Below are positions 1 to 7,456 of a stretch of DNA of 64,000 bases, in pieces. The DNA is from Thiocystis minor. GTDB taxonomy: Bacteria; Pseudomonadota; Gammaproteobacteria; Chromatiales; Chromatiaceae. The stretch spans positions 92,050 through 156,049 of the forward strand of contig NZ_NHSQ01000084.1 in assembly GCF_016653465.1 (NCBI RefSeq). Reading direction: 5' to 3'. Both the position numbers and the translations under genes were made by a program. The notes beneath the pieces are model-generated. The model had not been told where the DNA came from and ran no database searches. It saw only the letters and a list, made by a program, of their open reading frames with translations. Position 1 is the first letter of the stretch. Every line of letters begins with the position of its first letter.

Positions 1-949
1 CCTGAAACAGCGCGTCGATCTCCGCCGGATCCTTCTGGAGATAGCGCAGATAGTCGTCCAGTTGATCGATCCGGTGCAGCGCCATGCGCCGCTCGATCCG
101 CCGTTCCAGGGTGCTGTGCTTGTACTGCGAAAAATCGTGGCTGGTGCGGTCGCGCAGGAGGATGCAGATCTTGTTCAACGCATCCACGGCCCGCGGGCGC
201 GGCGAGACCGGCGCGCGCGCTTTTCTGCCAAAGGCATGCGCCGCGAAGTCCATGAGCTGCGCCGGCATCTCGGCCGGCGCCAGCTCGAAATCCACCAGTC
301 CGGTGGCCAGGGCGCTGCGCGGCATGCCGTCATAGGTCGCGCTCTTGGGCGTCTGGACCATGACCATGCCGCCCTCGCCCTTGATCGCCCGCGCGCCCAG
401 CGTCCCGTCGCTGCCGGTGCCGGAGAGGATGACGCAGATCGACCGCTCGTGCTGGTCCTGGGCCAGCGAACGGAAGAAAAAGTCGATGGGCAGACGCAAC
501 CCGCGCGGCGCCTTGGGCTCCAGCAGGTGCAGCTTGCCGTTCAGCAGGGCCATGTCCAGGTTGGGCGGGATGATGTAGGCGCAATCCGGACGAACCGTCA
601 CGCCGTCCACGACTTCCTGGACCTCCATGCTCGTGTAGCGTTTGACCAGTTCGGTCAGGATGCTCTTGTGATCGGGCGCGAGATGCTGCACCAGCACGAA
701 GGCCATGCCGGTCTGGAGATCGGCGGGGATGGCGGAGAAAAACGCCTCGAAGGCCGCCAGACCGCCCGCCGAGGCGCCGATGCCGACGATCGGGAAAGGC
801 GGTTCGGGCGCTGGCGCTGGCTCTGACGCGGTATCGGTGTTCGGCGGATCCGTCGGCTCCGCGACGAGCGGCGAGTTTGGCGCATCGGTTGCTGTAGCGT
901 CTTCCCTTGCTGAATCCTTGTTCGCATTGTTGGTTTTATCCCTATCCAT
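1..949 (-). CDS. CheB/CheR fusion chemosensory protein (5' part, runs off the window)
   Basis: The reading frame is open from ATG at 949 to the left edge, so about 316 N-terminal residues are present. An acidic/proline-rich leader is followed by a CheB methylesterase domain with PIVGIGASAGGL (nucleophile Ser) and VQHLAPDHKS (His). From about residue 265 the sequence turns into a CheR N-terminal all-alpha domain (YKHSTLERRIERRM). CheB-CheR fusions of this kind usually continue into CheR methyltransferase, PAS and kinase modules and act in chemosensory or stress signalling; that part is outside the window. No receiver domain precedes the methylesterase, which is typical of the fusions and unlike stand-alone CheB. 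The domain call is firm; the pathway is unknown. Confidence 0.85.
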   Translation of the reverse strand, partial: MDRDKTNNANKDSAREDATATDAPNSPLVAEPTDPPNTDTASEPAPAPEPPFPIVGIGASAGGLAAFEAFFSAIPADLQTGMAFVLVQHLAPDHKSILTELVKRYTSMEVQEVVDGVTVRPDCAYIIPPNLDMALLNGKLHLLEPKAPRGLRLPIDFFFRSLAQDQHERSICVILSGTGSDGTLGARAIKGEGGMVMVQTPKSATYDGMPRSALATGLVDFELAPAEMPAQLMDFAAHAFGRKARAPVSPRPRAVDALNKICILLRDRTSHDFSQYKHSTLERRIERRMALHRIDQLDDYLRYLQKDPAEIDALFQ

Positions 950-1137
950 GGCGTGCCTATCAAAAACGTAGAGGGAAATGGGATGCCGCGTTCATTCGAG
1001 ACTCATCCGACGACCGGCACGGGCAAAACGAACAGCCACTTAAACATGGCCTATATAACCATTCCTTGTCGCGAAAGCGATCCGTACAACTACCTCATTT
1101 TCACGAGACGTCGGCGCGGCCTGCCGACGCAATCGCC

Positions 1138-1207
1138 GTGGGAGCGCCGCCCTGGAGCGACGAGGCCGCTGCGACCAGCCTCGTTCGCGGCGGGGCGCCG
1201 CTCCCAC
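1138..1207. repeat. Nested palindromic (REP/BIME-like) repeat
   Basis: A 70 bp imperfect palindrome. The outer arms are GTGGGAGCGCCGCCC and GGGGCGCCGCTCCCAC. An inner stem pairs GCGACGAGG with CCTCGTTCGC. It lies between the divergent cheB/cheR and GT39-like genes. The rest of the 385 bp spacer (950-1334) shows no gene. Confidence 0.7.
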
Positions 1208-1334
1208 GTCTGAGCACGGATTCAGGCTATCATAAGCCCTACTCGGTTCGGAACCTGACCACAGGTTCCAAATCCGTCGACACCGTCACAGACAGGCCGG
1301 CTGTTTAGTTAACCCCCCTTCAGGACCATCGCCC

Positions 1335-2984
1335 TTGCAGCACCCCTTTTCCTCGATCTCCGCCGCCGGTCCGCGACCCGACTCGGACACGGACACCAAA
1401 CTCCTGATCGGTCTGCTGCTCGTCATCCTCTGCGCCGGCACGGCGCGGCTGTTCGGGCTCGATCATCTGCTGGTCTGGCATGACGAGGTCTTTACCCTGC
1501 TGCGCGTGTTCGGCTACCGCCATGACGAGGTCCAGGCCGCGATCTTCAGCGGACAACTCCTGACCCCGGACGATCTGTTGCGCGTCCAGCGCCCGGACCC
1601 CGCGCATACCTGGGCCGACGCCTTTCGCGCCTTCGCCGGGCATCCGGAGCACGCGCCCCTCTATTATGTATTGGCACGGCTGGCGACCGCGCTGCCGCTC
1701 GATCCGGTGAACGCCGCGCGCGGCGTCTCGGCCTTCTTCGGCATCCTGCTGATCCCGTCCGTCTACTGGCTGACACGCGAACTCTTCGGTCGCGGACTCG
1801 CCCCCTGGATCGCCGCCGCCCTGGTCGCCTGTTCGCCGCTTCAGTTTCTCTACGCTCAGGAGGCGCGTCAATATGCGCTCTGGCTGCTGCTGACGGCGTC
1901 ATCGAGCGCCGCGCTGGCGCGCGCGATGCGCCGCGACCGGCGCACGGACTGGTGGCTCTACGGTCTGTTCATGACGCTCGGCGTTTATGCCCATCTGCTG
2001 TTCGTGCTGATGATCCCAGCGCACGCGCTCTACGGACTGACGGTCTCTCGGGCCGGCGACACTCAGGCGGGACGACTGGCCCGGCTGGCCCGCCGCTGGG
2101 GTATCGCGGTTGGCGTCAGTCTGATGCTGTTCACGCCCTGGCTGTGGGTGATCGCCACCCAGCCCGGCCGGGTCGATCATTTCACGCACTGGATGCAACG
2201 CCCGGTCGAGATCGGCGACCTGCTCGCGGCCTGGGCGCTGCATCCGACCCGAACCTTTGTCGACCTGACCCCAAGCCCCGTGCTCTGGTGGAGCCTGCTG
2301 ATCGTCCCGCTCGTCTGGGCGCTGGCGCGTTTCGTCCGCCGTGCCCCGCGGGCGGCGGTCTGGCTGCTCGTCGCCATGGCGCTGGCCTACAGCGGCGTCA
2401 TGCTGGGTCCGGATCTGCTGCTTGGCGGCAGCCGTTCGCTGCACGCGCGCTATGCACTGCCGACGCTGCTGGCCATTCAGATCATGGTCGCCTGGGTCAT
2501 CGGCGCGGCCATCGCCGCGCCGCCCGGCTCCTGGTCGCGCCGTTCCGGGCTCATAGCCCTGGCCCTGCTGGTCGGGCTCGGCGGCTGGTCGCTGTTCGCC
2601 ATCCAGCGCGCCGAGACCTGGTCGACCAAGAACTTCAGCGCGAGCAATGCCGATATCGCCCGCGTCGCCAATGCCTCGTCCTCGACCCTGATCGTGGCGA
2701 GCGACAGCGGGGTGGGACTGGGCGAGTTGATCTCGCTCGCCTATCATCTTGATCCGAGAGTTCGTCTCTGGGGGCCGCCCTGGAACCAGCCAATCACGGT
2801 TCCAGCCGGTTTTGAGACCCTGATCGCTCTGACCCCGTCGGATCAATTGCGGGACGCCATCGGTCCTGAACGGCTTTTGACGCCCCTGGCCGGCACCTGG
2901 CAATGGTTCGCGGTCGAACCGCGCCGAACGAACTCCGACAAACCGACCGCGCCGCCTTACGCGAACGAAGGAAGGGTTCATTAA
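1335..2984 (+). CDS. GT39/ArnT-like polytopic membrane glycosyltransferase
   Basis: A 549-residue protein with about ten hydrophobic segments. The first loop after TM1 carries WHDE (residues 48-51) and a later EHAPLYY, which match the acidic motif and HxPLYY-type signature of polyprenyl-phosphate-sugar-dependent (GT-C fold, PMT/ArnT-like) transferases. It probably moves a sugar from a lipid carrier to a periplasmic acceptor; donor and acceptor cannot be read from sequence. The start is a TTG at 1335 with CAGGA nine bases upstream; no ATG occurs before the conserved WHDE segment. It is upstream of the hexamer-flanked IVP gene and a beta-glucan synthase gene. Family is fairly sure, substrate unknown. 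Confidence 0.75.
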   Translation: MQHPFSSISAAGPRPDSDTDTKLLIGLLLVILCAGTARLFGLDHLLVWHDEVFTLLRVFGYRHDEVQAAIFSGQLLTPDDLLRVQRPDPAHTWADAFRAFAGHPEHAPLYYVLARLATALPLDPVNAARGVSAFFGILLIPSVYWLTRELFGRGLAPWIAAALVACSPLQFLYAQEARQYALWLLLTASSSAALARAMRRDRRTDWWLYGLFMTLGVYAHLLFVLMIPAHALYGLTVSRAGDTQAGRLARLARRWGIAVGVSLMLFTPWLWVIATQPGRVDHFTHWMQRPVEIGDLLAAWALHPTRTFVDLTPSPVLWWSLLIVPLVWALARFVRRAPRAAVWLLVAMALAYSGVMLGPDLLLGGSRSLHARYALPTLLAIQIMVAWVIGAAIAAPPGSWSRRSGLIALALLVGLGGWSLFAIQRAETWSTKNFSASNADIARVANASSSTLIVASDSGVGLGELISLAYHLDPRVRLWGPPWNQPITVPAGFETLIALTPSDQLRDAIGPERLLTPLAGTWQWFAVEPRRTNSDKPTAPPYANEGRVH

Positions 2985-3001
2985 TCAGCTCAACAAGCCC
3001 A

Positions 3002-3448
3002 TTAGCGAATACCTTTGGCGCCATTGTCGTTGTCGCTATCGTTGTCGTTGTCGTTGTCGTCATCGATTTGATCATAGCAACCACAATTCTCCCGCACTTC
3101 ATGGTTGCGCTGTCCGAGCTTTGTCAGCATCGAAACGATCCGAATCAACATCGTCTTGGCATGCGTATTTTCAGCCGCACTCAGCACTCCGCAGGCTTCC
3201 AGGCAGTCCTGGATCGATCCGCATTCCAACGCCGAACCGCGAGCGATTTCGAAAAAGCGGCGTCGATCGGCGTTGGTTCCCTTGCCGTTGCCTTCGGCAA
3301 GGTTCAAAGGGATCGACTGCGAGGCCCGCAGCAGTTGGTCTCGCGCGTGGCGATCGATGCCTTTCAAACGCTTTGCGGTTTCGTACGCCCAAGCCACGTA
3401 GCGGATCGAGACCCGGTAGACGTCGAGTTGTTCATGGGCAAATTGCAT
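3002..3448 (-). CDS. Four-helix-bundle (23S rRNA intervening-sequence / S23 type) protein
   Basis: A 148-residue protein starting at ATG 3448, preceded by GAGGA four bases upstream. It has the typical IVP/TIGR02436 pattern: an N-terminal LDVYRVSIRYVAWAYE helix, then LLRASQSIPLNLAEGNGKG, then FFEIARGSALECGS. Members are found in rRNA intervening sequences and as free-standing chromosomal genes, and are structurally related to the Avd accessory protein of retroelements; the function of the free-standing form is not known. The C-terminus is unusual: DDDNDNDNDSDNDN is translated directly from the hexamer array, so the repeat has been captured in frame and array length would change the tail. A mirror-image array lies just upstream of the start codon. 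No reverse transcriptase or rRNA is nearby. Confidence 0.85.
   Translation of the reverse strand: MQFAHEQLDVYRVSIRYVAWAYETAKRLKGIDRHARDQLLRASQSIPLNLAEGNGKGTNADRRRFFEIARGSALECGSIQDCLEACGVLSAAENTHAKTMLIRIVSMLTKLGQRNHEVRENCGCYDQIDDDNDNDNDSDNDNGAKGIR
3024..3065. repeat. GTTGTC hexamer array, left side of the IVP gene
   Basis: About seven tandem GTTGTC units with GCTATC-type variants. On the minus strand this array encodes the Asp-Asn tail of the IVP-like protein. The array at 3457-3520 has the opposite orientation. Confidence 0.9.
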
Positions 3449-3456
3449 TGATTCCT

Positions 3457-3520
3457 CGATAGCGACAACGACAACGATAGCGATAGCGACAACGATAGCG
3501 ACAACGACAACGACAACGAT
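3457..3520. repeat. GACAAC hexamer array, right side of the IVP gene
   Basis: About ten units alternating CGACAA and CGATAG types, the reverse complement of the array at 3024-3065. It begins eight bases upstream of the IVP start codon and covers its likely promoter region. It ends in CAACGATTGTATTCGTTG, a small palindrome. The rest of the spacer to 3575 shows no gene. Confidence 0.9.
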
Positions 3521-3575
3521 TGTATTCGTTGGCTTTGTTTAACGTATTTTTACTCGTTACTCAGCGAACTAGCGC

Positions 3576-6212
3576 ATGAATCGCTCTATCAATCTCGTCA
3601 TCCCGCTCCTGATCGCCTTGCTGACGGCCACCGCCTGGTGGCTGTTGAACCAGCCCTCGGAAGAGCCGCCTTGGCCGAACCGGATTCAGGGCTTTTCCTT
3701 CGCGCCGATGCGCGCCGACGATGACCCGAGCCTGAAAAAATTTCCCTCGCCGGAAGAGATCGACGCGGATCTGGCGCTGCTGGAAGGACGCGCCCATGCG
3801 GTGCGGACCTACACCGTCGAGGATACGCTGGCCGACATTCCGCGCTTGGCCGCCGGGCATGGACTGAATGTGACGCTCGGGGCCTGGATCGGCAACGAAG
3901 CCGCCGCTAACGAGACCGAGATCAAACGCCTGGCCGAGGTGCTGAACGATGGCCATCGCAACCTCGTGCGGGTCATCGTCGGCAACGAGTCCATTCTGCG
4001 CCGGGATCTCCCGGTGTCCGAACTGATCGGTTATCTGGACCAGGTGCGCAAGCTCACCTGGCTGCCGGTCAGCACCGCCGAACCCTGGCATGTCTGGCTC
4101 AAGTATCCCAAGCTGGTCGAGCATGTCGACTTCATCACGGTGCATCTGCTCCCTTACTGGGAGGGGTTGCCGGTGGATCAGGCCGTGGACTATGCCGTCA
4201 GTCGCTATAACGAACTGAAGGAAGCCTATCCGAATAAGCCCATCGTCATCGGCGAGGTCGGCTGGCCCAGCAATGGCCGGCGTAACCGGGGCGCGGAGCC
4301 GTCGCCGACCAATCAGACGCGTTTTTTGCGCCGCTTCCTGGCCCGCGCCGAGGCCGAAAACTATATCTATTACGTGATGGAGGCGTTCGATCAACCTTGG
4401 AAGGCTAAGACCGAAGGGGCCACGGGCAACTATTGGGGCGTCTACAACGCCAACCGTCAGGCCAAGTTCGAGTTCAGTCAGCCGGTGGTGCGCATCCCGC
4501 AATGGCGCGAGCTGGCCGGTCTCTCGGTCGTGATGGGCGTGCTCCTGTTGGTCTTCCTCTATCGCGACAGCGCCACGCTGGCCAAGCGCGGCAAGGGGTT
4601 TCTAGCGCTCGTCACCTACGCCATCTCCACCGCCGCCGTCTGGATCGTCTACGACTACACCCGCCAGTACATGACGCCGGCGACGGCCATCGTTGGGGTA
4701 CTGCTGCTGATCGGCGGGATCGGCGTCATCGTGCTGCTGATGGCCGAGGCGCACGAATGGGCCGAATCCATCTGGCTGAACAAATGGCGCCGTCCCTTCC
4801 CGCTGCGCACGGTGCCGGATGAGCAGTTGCCCTTCGTCTCGGTGCATGTGCCCGCCTATAACGAGCCGCCGGAACTGCTGTGCGCGACCCTGGACGCGCT
4901 CGCCGCGCTCGATTACCCGCGTTTCGAGGTGCTGGTGATCGACAACAACACCAAGGATCCCAAGGTCTGGGAGCCGGTCCAGGCGCATTGCGAGACGCTT
5001 GGCGAACGCTTCCGCTTTTTCCATGTCGACCCGCTCGCCGGCTACAAGGCCGGGGCGCTCAACTTCGCGCTGCGCCAGACCGACCCCGCCGCCGAGGTGA
5101 TCGCGGTCATCGACGCCGATTATCTCGTGGTCCCGACCTGGCTGCGTCATCTGGTGCCGGGCTTCGCCGATCCGGAGGTCGCCATCGTGCAGGCCCCGCA
5201 GGACTATCGCGACGCCGACCAGAACGCCTTCAAGGCGATGTGCATGGCTGAATATCGCGGTTTCTTCCATCTCGGGATGGTCACGCGCAACGAACGCAAC
5301 GCCATCATCCAGCACGGCACCATGACCATGATCCGACGCACAACCTTGGATGAAGTCAATGGTTGGGCCGAGTGGTGCATCACCGAGGACGCCGAGCTGG
5401 GTCTGCGGCTGTTCGAGGCCGGACACAAGGCGCTCTATATCCCCTGCACCTACGGTCGCGGGCTGATGCCGGACACCTTCGCCGACTTCCAGAAGCAGCG
5501 CTATCGCTGGGCCTATGGCGCGGTGCGTATCCTGCTGCGCCATCGGCGCGAGCTGCTCGGACTGCGCCGAACCGCGCTCACCGCCGGTCAACGCTATCAC
5601 TTCGTCGCCGGCTGGCTGCCCTGGTTCGCGGACGGTTTCAATCTGCTGTTCAACTTCGCCGCGCTCGCCTGGTCGGTGGCCATGGTGATGTTCCCGGACA
5701 CCATCACGCCGCCCTACCTGACCGTCGCGCTGGTTCCGCTGGTGCTGTTCGTGTTCAAGATGTCGAAGAGCCTCGTGCTCTATCGGCGCCGGGTCACGGC
5801 CACGCTGCGCCAGAGCCTCGCCGCCGGATTGGCGGGTCTGGCGCTGTCGCACACCATCTCGCGCGCCATGTTCGGCGGACTCGTCACCGGCAAGCTGGGA
5901 TTCTTCCGCACGCCTAAGATGGCGGAGGCGCCGGCGGTCATCCGCGCCCTGGCGGACACCCGCGAGGAGGGTCTATTCGCCTTCGCCTTTCTGCTCGCCG
6001 CCGGTCTGGTGCTGCTGCGCGAGGATGCCTATATGCTCGACGTGCGGATCTGGGTCGCGGTGCTGGTGGTGCAGTCGATTCCCTATCTGGCCTCGGTGCT
6101 GGTCTCGCTGGTGAGCGCCTGGCAGCGTCTGCCGGCGGATCTGGTCGGGGTCATGGCGGAGATGAATGGTCAGCGGTTGAGCGGAGTGGAGCCGGTCGGG
6201 CGGGAGGGTTGA
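3576..6212 (+). CDS. GH17-GT2 membrane beta-glucan synthase (NdvB-like)
   Basis: An 878-residue two-domain protein. After an N-terminal membrane anchor, residues about 30-290 form a GH17 (beta-1,3-glucanase-like) domain with two probable catalytic acids, in GNES (about 137) and GEVGWPSNG (about 227). Two or three membrane spans follow (about 310-390). A processive GT2 domain then carries PAYNEPPE, IDADY (about 512), ITEDAELG (about 602) and QKQRYRW (about 638), with further membrane spans at the end. In pseudomonads this architecture is called NdvB and makes or remodels (cyclic) beta-glucans, the GH17 part acting as a transglycosylase on the nascent chain. The start ATG has no strong ribosome binding site. 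Polymer linkage and cyclisation are inferred. Confidence 0.85.
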   Translation: MNRSINLVIPLLIALLTATAWWLLNQPSEEPPWPNRIQGFSFAPMRADDDPSLKKFPSPEEIDADLALLEGRAHAVRTYTVEDTLADIPRLAAGHGLNVTLGAWIGNEAAANETEIKRLAEVLNDGHRNLVRVIVGNESILRRDLPVSELIGYLDQVRKLTWLPVSTAEPWHVWLKYPKLVEHVDFITVHLLPYWEGLPVDQAVDYAVSRYNELKEAYPNKPIVIGEVGWPSNGRRNRGAEPSPTNQTRFLRRFLARAEAENYIYYVMEAFDQPWKAKTEGATGNYWGVYNANRQAKFEFSQPVVRIPQWRELAGLSVVMGVLLLVFLYRDSATLAKRGKGFLALVTYAISTAAVWIVYDYTRQYMTPATAIVGVLLLIGGIGVIVLLMAEAHEWAESIWLNKWRRPFPLRTVPDEQLPFVSVHVPAYNEPPELLCATLDALAALDYPRFEVLVIDNNTKDPKVWEPVQAHCETLGERFRFFHVDPLAGYKAGALNFALRQTDPAAEVIAVIDADYLVVPTWLRHLVPGFADPEVAIVQAPQDYRDADQNAFKAMCMAEYRGFFHLGMVTRNERNAIIQHGTMTMIRRTTLDEVNGWAEWCITEDAELGLRLFEAGHKALYIPCTYGRGLMPDTFADFQKQRYRWAYGAVRILLRHRRELLGLRRTALTAGQRYHFVAGWLPWFADGFNLLFNFAALAWSVAMVMFPDTITPPYLTVALVPLVLFVFKMSKSLVLYRRRVTATLRQSLAAGLAGLALSHTISRAMFGGLVTGKLGFFRTPKMAEAPAVIRALADTREEGLFAFAFLLAAGLVLLREDAYMLDVRIWVAVLVVQSIPYLASVLVSLVSAWQRLPADLVGVMAEMNGQRLSGVEPVGREG

Positions 6213-6226
6213 AGTCGGAGACATTA

Positions 6227-6257
6227 TTGACAATGACAATACATTTGTTAGATTGTC
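6227..6257 (+). promoter_or_regulatory. Promoter and probable operator of the BrnT/BrnA pair
   Basis: TTGACA (6227-6232) is separated by 16 bases from TAGATT (6249-6254). A GACAAT direct repeat (6229-6240) and its inverse ATTGTC (6252-6257) bracket the -10, a plausible autoregulatory site for the ribbon-helix-helix antitoxin. The predicted start of transcription is at or next to the toxin ATG (6261). Confidence 0.6.
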
Positions 6258-6260
6258 CAC

Positions 6261-6563
6261 ATGGATATCTACTACGAACTCCACGGTCTCTCTTTCGTGT
6301 GGGACGCGCGCAAAGCGGCGGCCAACCCCATCCGTCACGAGGGCATTATGTTCGAGCAGGCAGCGACGGTATTTTTCGATCCGTTATTCCGGCTGGTCGA
6401 GGCGGACCGCCACGGCGAGGTCCGCGACGCCATCGTCGGTTATGACGGGACGGGGCGTTTGCTGTTCGTGGTTCATATTGAACTGGCCGAAGAGGAGGCA
6501 ATCCGCCTGATCTCAGCCCGGCCTGCAACCAACGACGAGAGGCGAATCCATGAGCATTCCTGA
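6261..6563 (+). CDS. brnT: BrnT family toxin (RelE-fold RNase)
   Basis: A 100-residue protein with the BrnT pattern: FVWDARKAAANPIRHEG near the N-terminus, FEQAATVFFDPLF, then the core GRLLFVVHIE and the C-terminal IRLISARPATNDERR. BrnT toxins are RelE-like ribonucleases that stop translation and are held inactive by BrnA. The ATG lies only six bases after a good -10 hexamer, with no Shine-Dalgarno, so the mRNA may be leaderless. The gene overlaps the antitoxin start by 14 bases, which is the normal toxin-first BrnTA order. Length matches the family. Confidence 0.87.
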   Translation: MDIYYELHGLSFVWDARKAAANPIRHEGIMFEQAATVFFDPLFRLVEADRHGEVRDAIVGYDGTGRLLFVVHIELAEEEAIRLISARPATNDERRIHEHS

Positions 6564-6879
6564 TCGCATCAAGGCACGTCTGACCAAAGACCGTCCGATG
6601 ACCGCTATTACGCTGCGCATCCCGCTGGATGTCGTCGAGTCGCTGAAGGAAATCGCACCGCTTAGAGGATTCTCTGGCTACCAGGCTTTACTGAAGTGGT
6701 ACGTGAGCGAGGGGCTACGGCGCGACGAAGCGCAATACGCCTTTGGATCGACCGCGCGATTGATTGCGGCGCTAAAAAAGCGCGGGGTGCCCGAAGCACT
6801 GCTGGACGAGGCCGCGCGCGAAACGGGCGGGGCGATTCCAAGCGTCCAGACTCAAATGACAACTGGTACACCCGCGTGA
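6550..6879 (+). CDS. BrnA/CopG-like ribbon-helix-helix antitoxin
   Basis: A 109-residue protein. TAITLRIPLDVVESLKEIA followed by FSGYQALLKWYVSEGLRRD is a ribbon-helix-helix DNA-binding fold of the BrnA/CopG type. The C-terminal part (about 50-109) would wrap the toxin. It follows and overlaps the BrnT gene, so it should neutralise BrnT and repress the promoter at 6227-6257. The ribbon-helix-helix sits near the N-terminus, unlike classical BrnA where it is C-terminal, so it may be a CopG-type antitoxin recruited to a BrnT toxin. A ribosome site for this start lies inside the toxin reading frame. Confidence 0.75.
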   Translation: MSIPDRIKARLTKDRPMTAITLRIPLDVVESLKEIAPLRGFSGYQALLKWYVSEGLRRDEAQYAFGSTARLIAALKKRGVPEALLDEAARETGGAIPSVQTQMTTGTPA

Positions 6880-6940
6880 AGGGCGCCTTGCGAACGCGCG
6901 GATCGGGGATCGGTTTCAACAAGAATCGACCACTCCGCAA

Positions 6941-6967
6941 ATATAGGGTTTACCCCATATAGGGTTT
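6941..6967. repeat. Direct repeat ATATAGGGTTT in the rlpA-like gene leader
   Basis: Two copies of ATATAGGGTTT (6941-6951, 6957-6967) are spaced 16 bp apart. The first lies in an imperfect palindrome ATATAGGG/CCCCATAT. This could be a regulator site upstream of the RlpA-like gene; no family is recognised. Confidence 0.5.
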
Positions 6968-7059
6968 TCCCGTAGACTAGAGCCATTCCTAGTTCAACGA
7001 CCGCGATTCCGGCCTGTTTAACCCTCGGAATCGCCGGTCCCTTGAAAGAGATTGGCCTC

Positions 7060-7455
7060 ATGACAAAGACCCTGACAACCGCCGCGCTCCTGATGACTCT
7101 GCTCCCCATGACCTTCGAGTCCCAGGCCCGCCCGAATCCCGGTCACACCCAAAAAGGCATGGCATCCTTCTATCACGACAGCCTGCATGGCCAAAAGACC
7201 GCGAGCGGCCAGCGTTACAGCAAAAACCGGCTCAGCGCCGCTCACAAAACCCTGCCGCTCGGGACCAAAATCCGCGTCACCGACACCCTGACGGGCAACA
7301 GTATCGTGGTCAAGGTCAATGACCGCGGACCTTTCGTCAAGGGTCGTATCCTCGACCTCTCGCGCGAGGCAGCCAGCGAATTGGGGATGATCAAGAGGGG
7401 AGTCACCAGCGTCAAACTCGAAGTCCTGAGCCTGCCAGCGCGCAAGGATTCTTGA
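7060..7455 (+). CDS. RlpA-like double-psi beta-barrel lipoprotein/lytic transglycosylase
   Basis: A 131-residue protein starting at ATG 7060 with GAAAGAG upstream. A signal peptide (about 1-22, ending at SQARP) precedes one double-psi beta-barrel domain: GMASFYHD, KTASGQRYSKNRLSAAHKTL, VKVNDRGPF and GRILDLSREAASELGM. Those are the conserved RlpA features, including the NDRGPF active-site strand. RlpA family enzymes cleave peptidoglycan strands lacking stem peptides at septa. There is no lipobox cysteine and no SPOR domain, so it is a minimal secreted RlpA rather than a septal-ring lipoprotein. It is convergent with the ABC permease, with only one base between them. Confidence 0.87.
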   Translation: MTKTLTTAALLMTLLPMTFESQARPNPGHTQKGMASFYHDSLHGQKTASGQRYSKNRLSAAHKTLPLGTKIRVTDTLTGNSIVVKVNDRGPFVKGRILDLSREAASELGMIKRGVTSVKLEVLSLPARKDS

Positions 7456-7456
7456 T

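Noticed and set aside
3002..3448. IVP/Avd-like gene considered as part of a diversity-generating retroelement
   Set aside because: No reverse transcriptase, template repeat or variable repeat occurs in the window.
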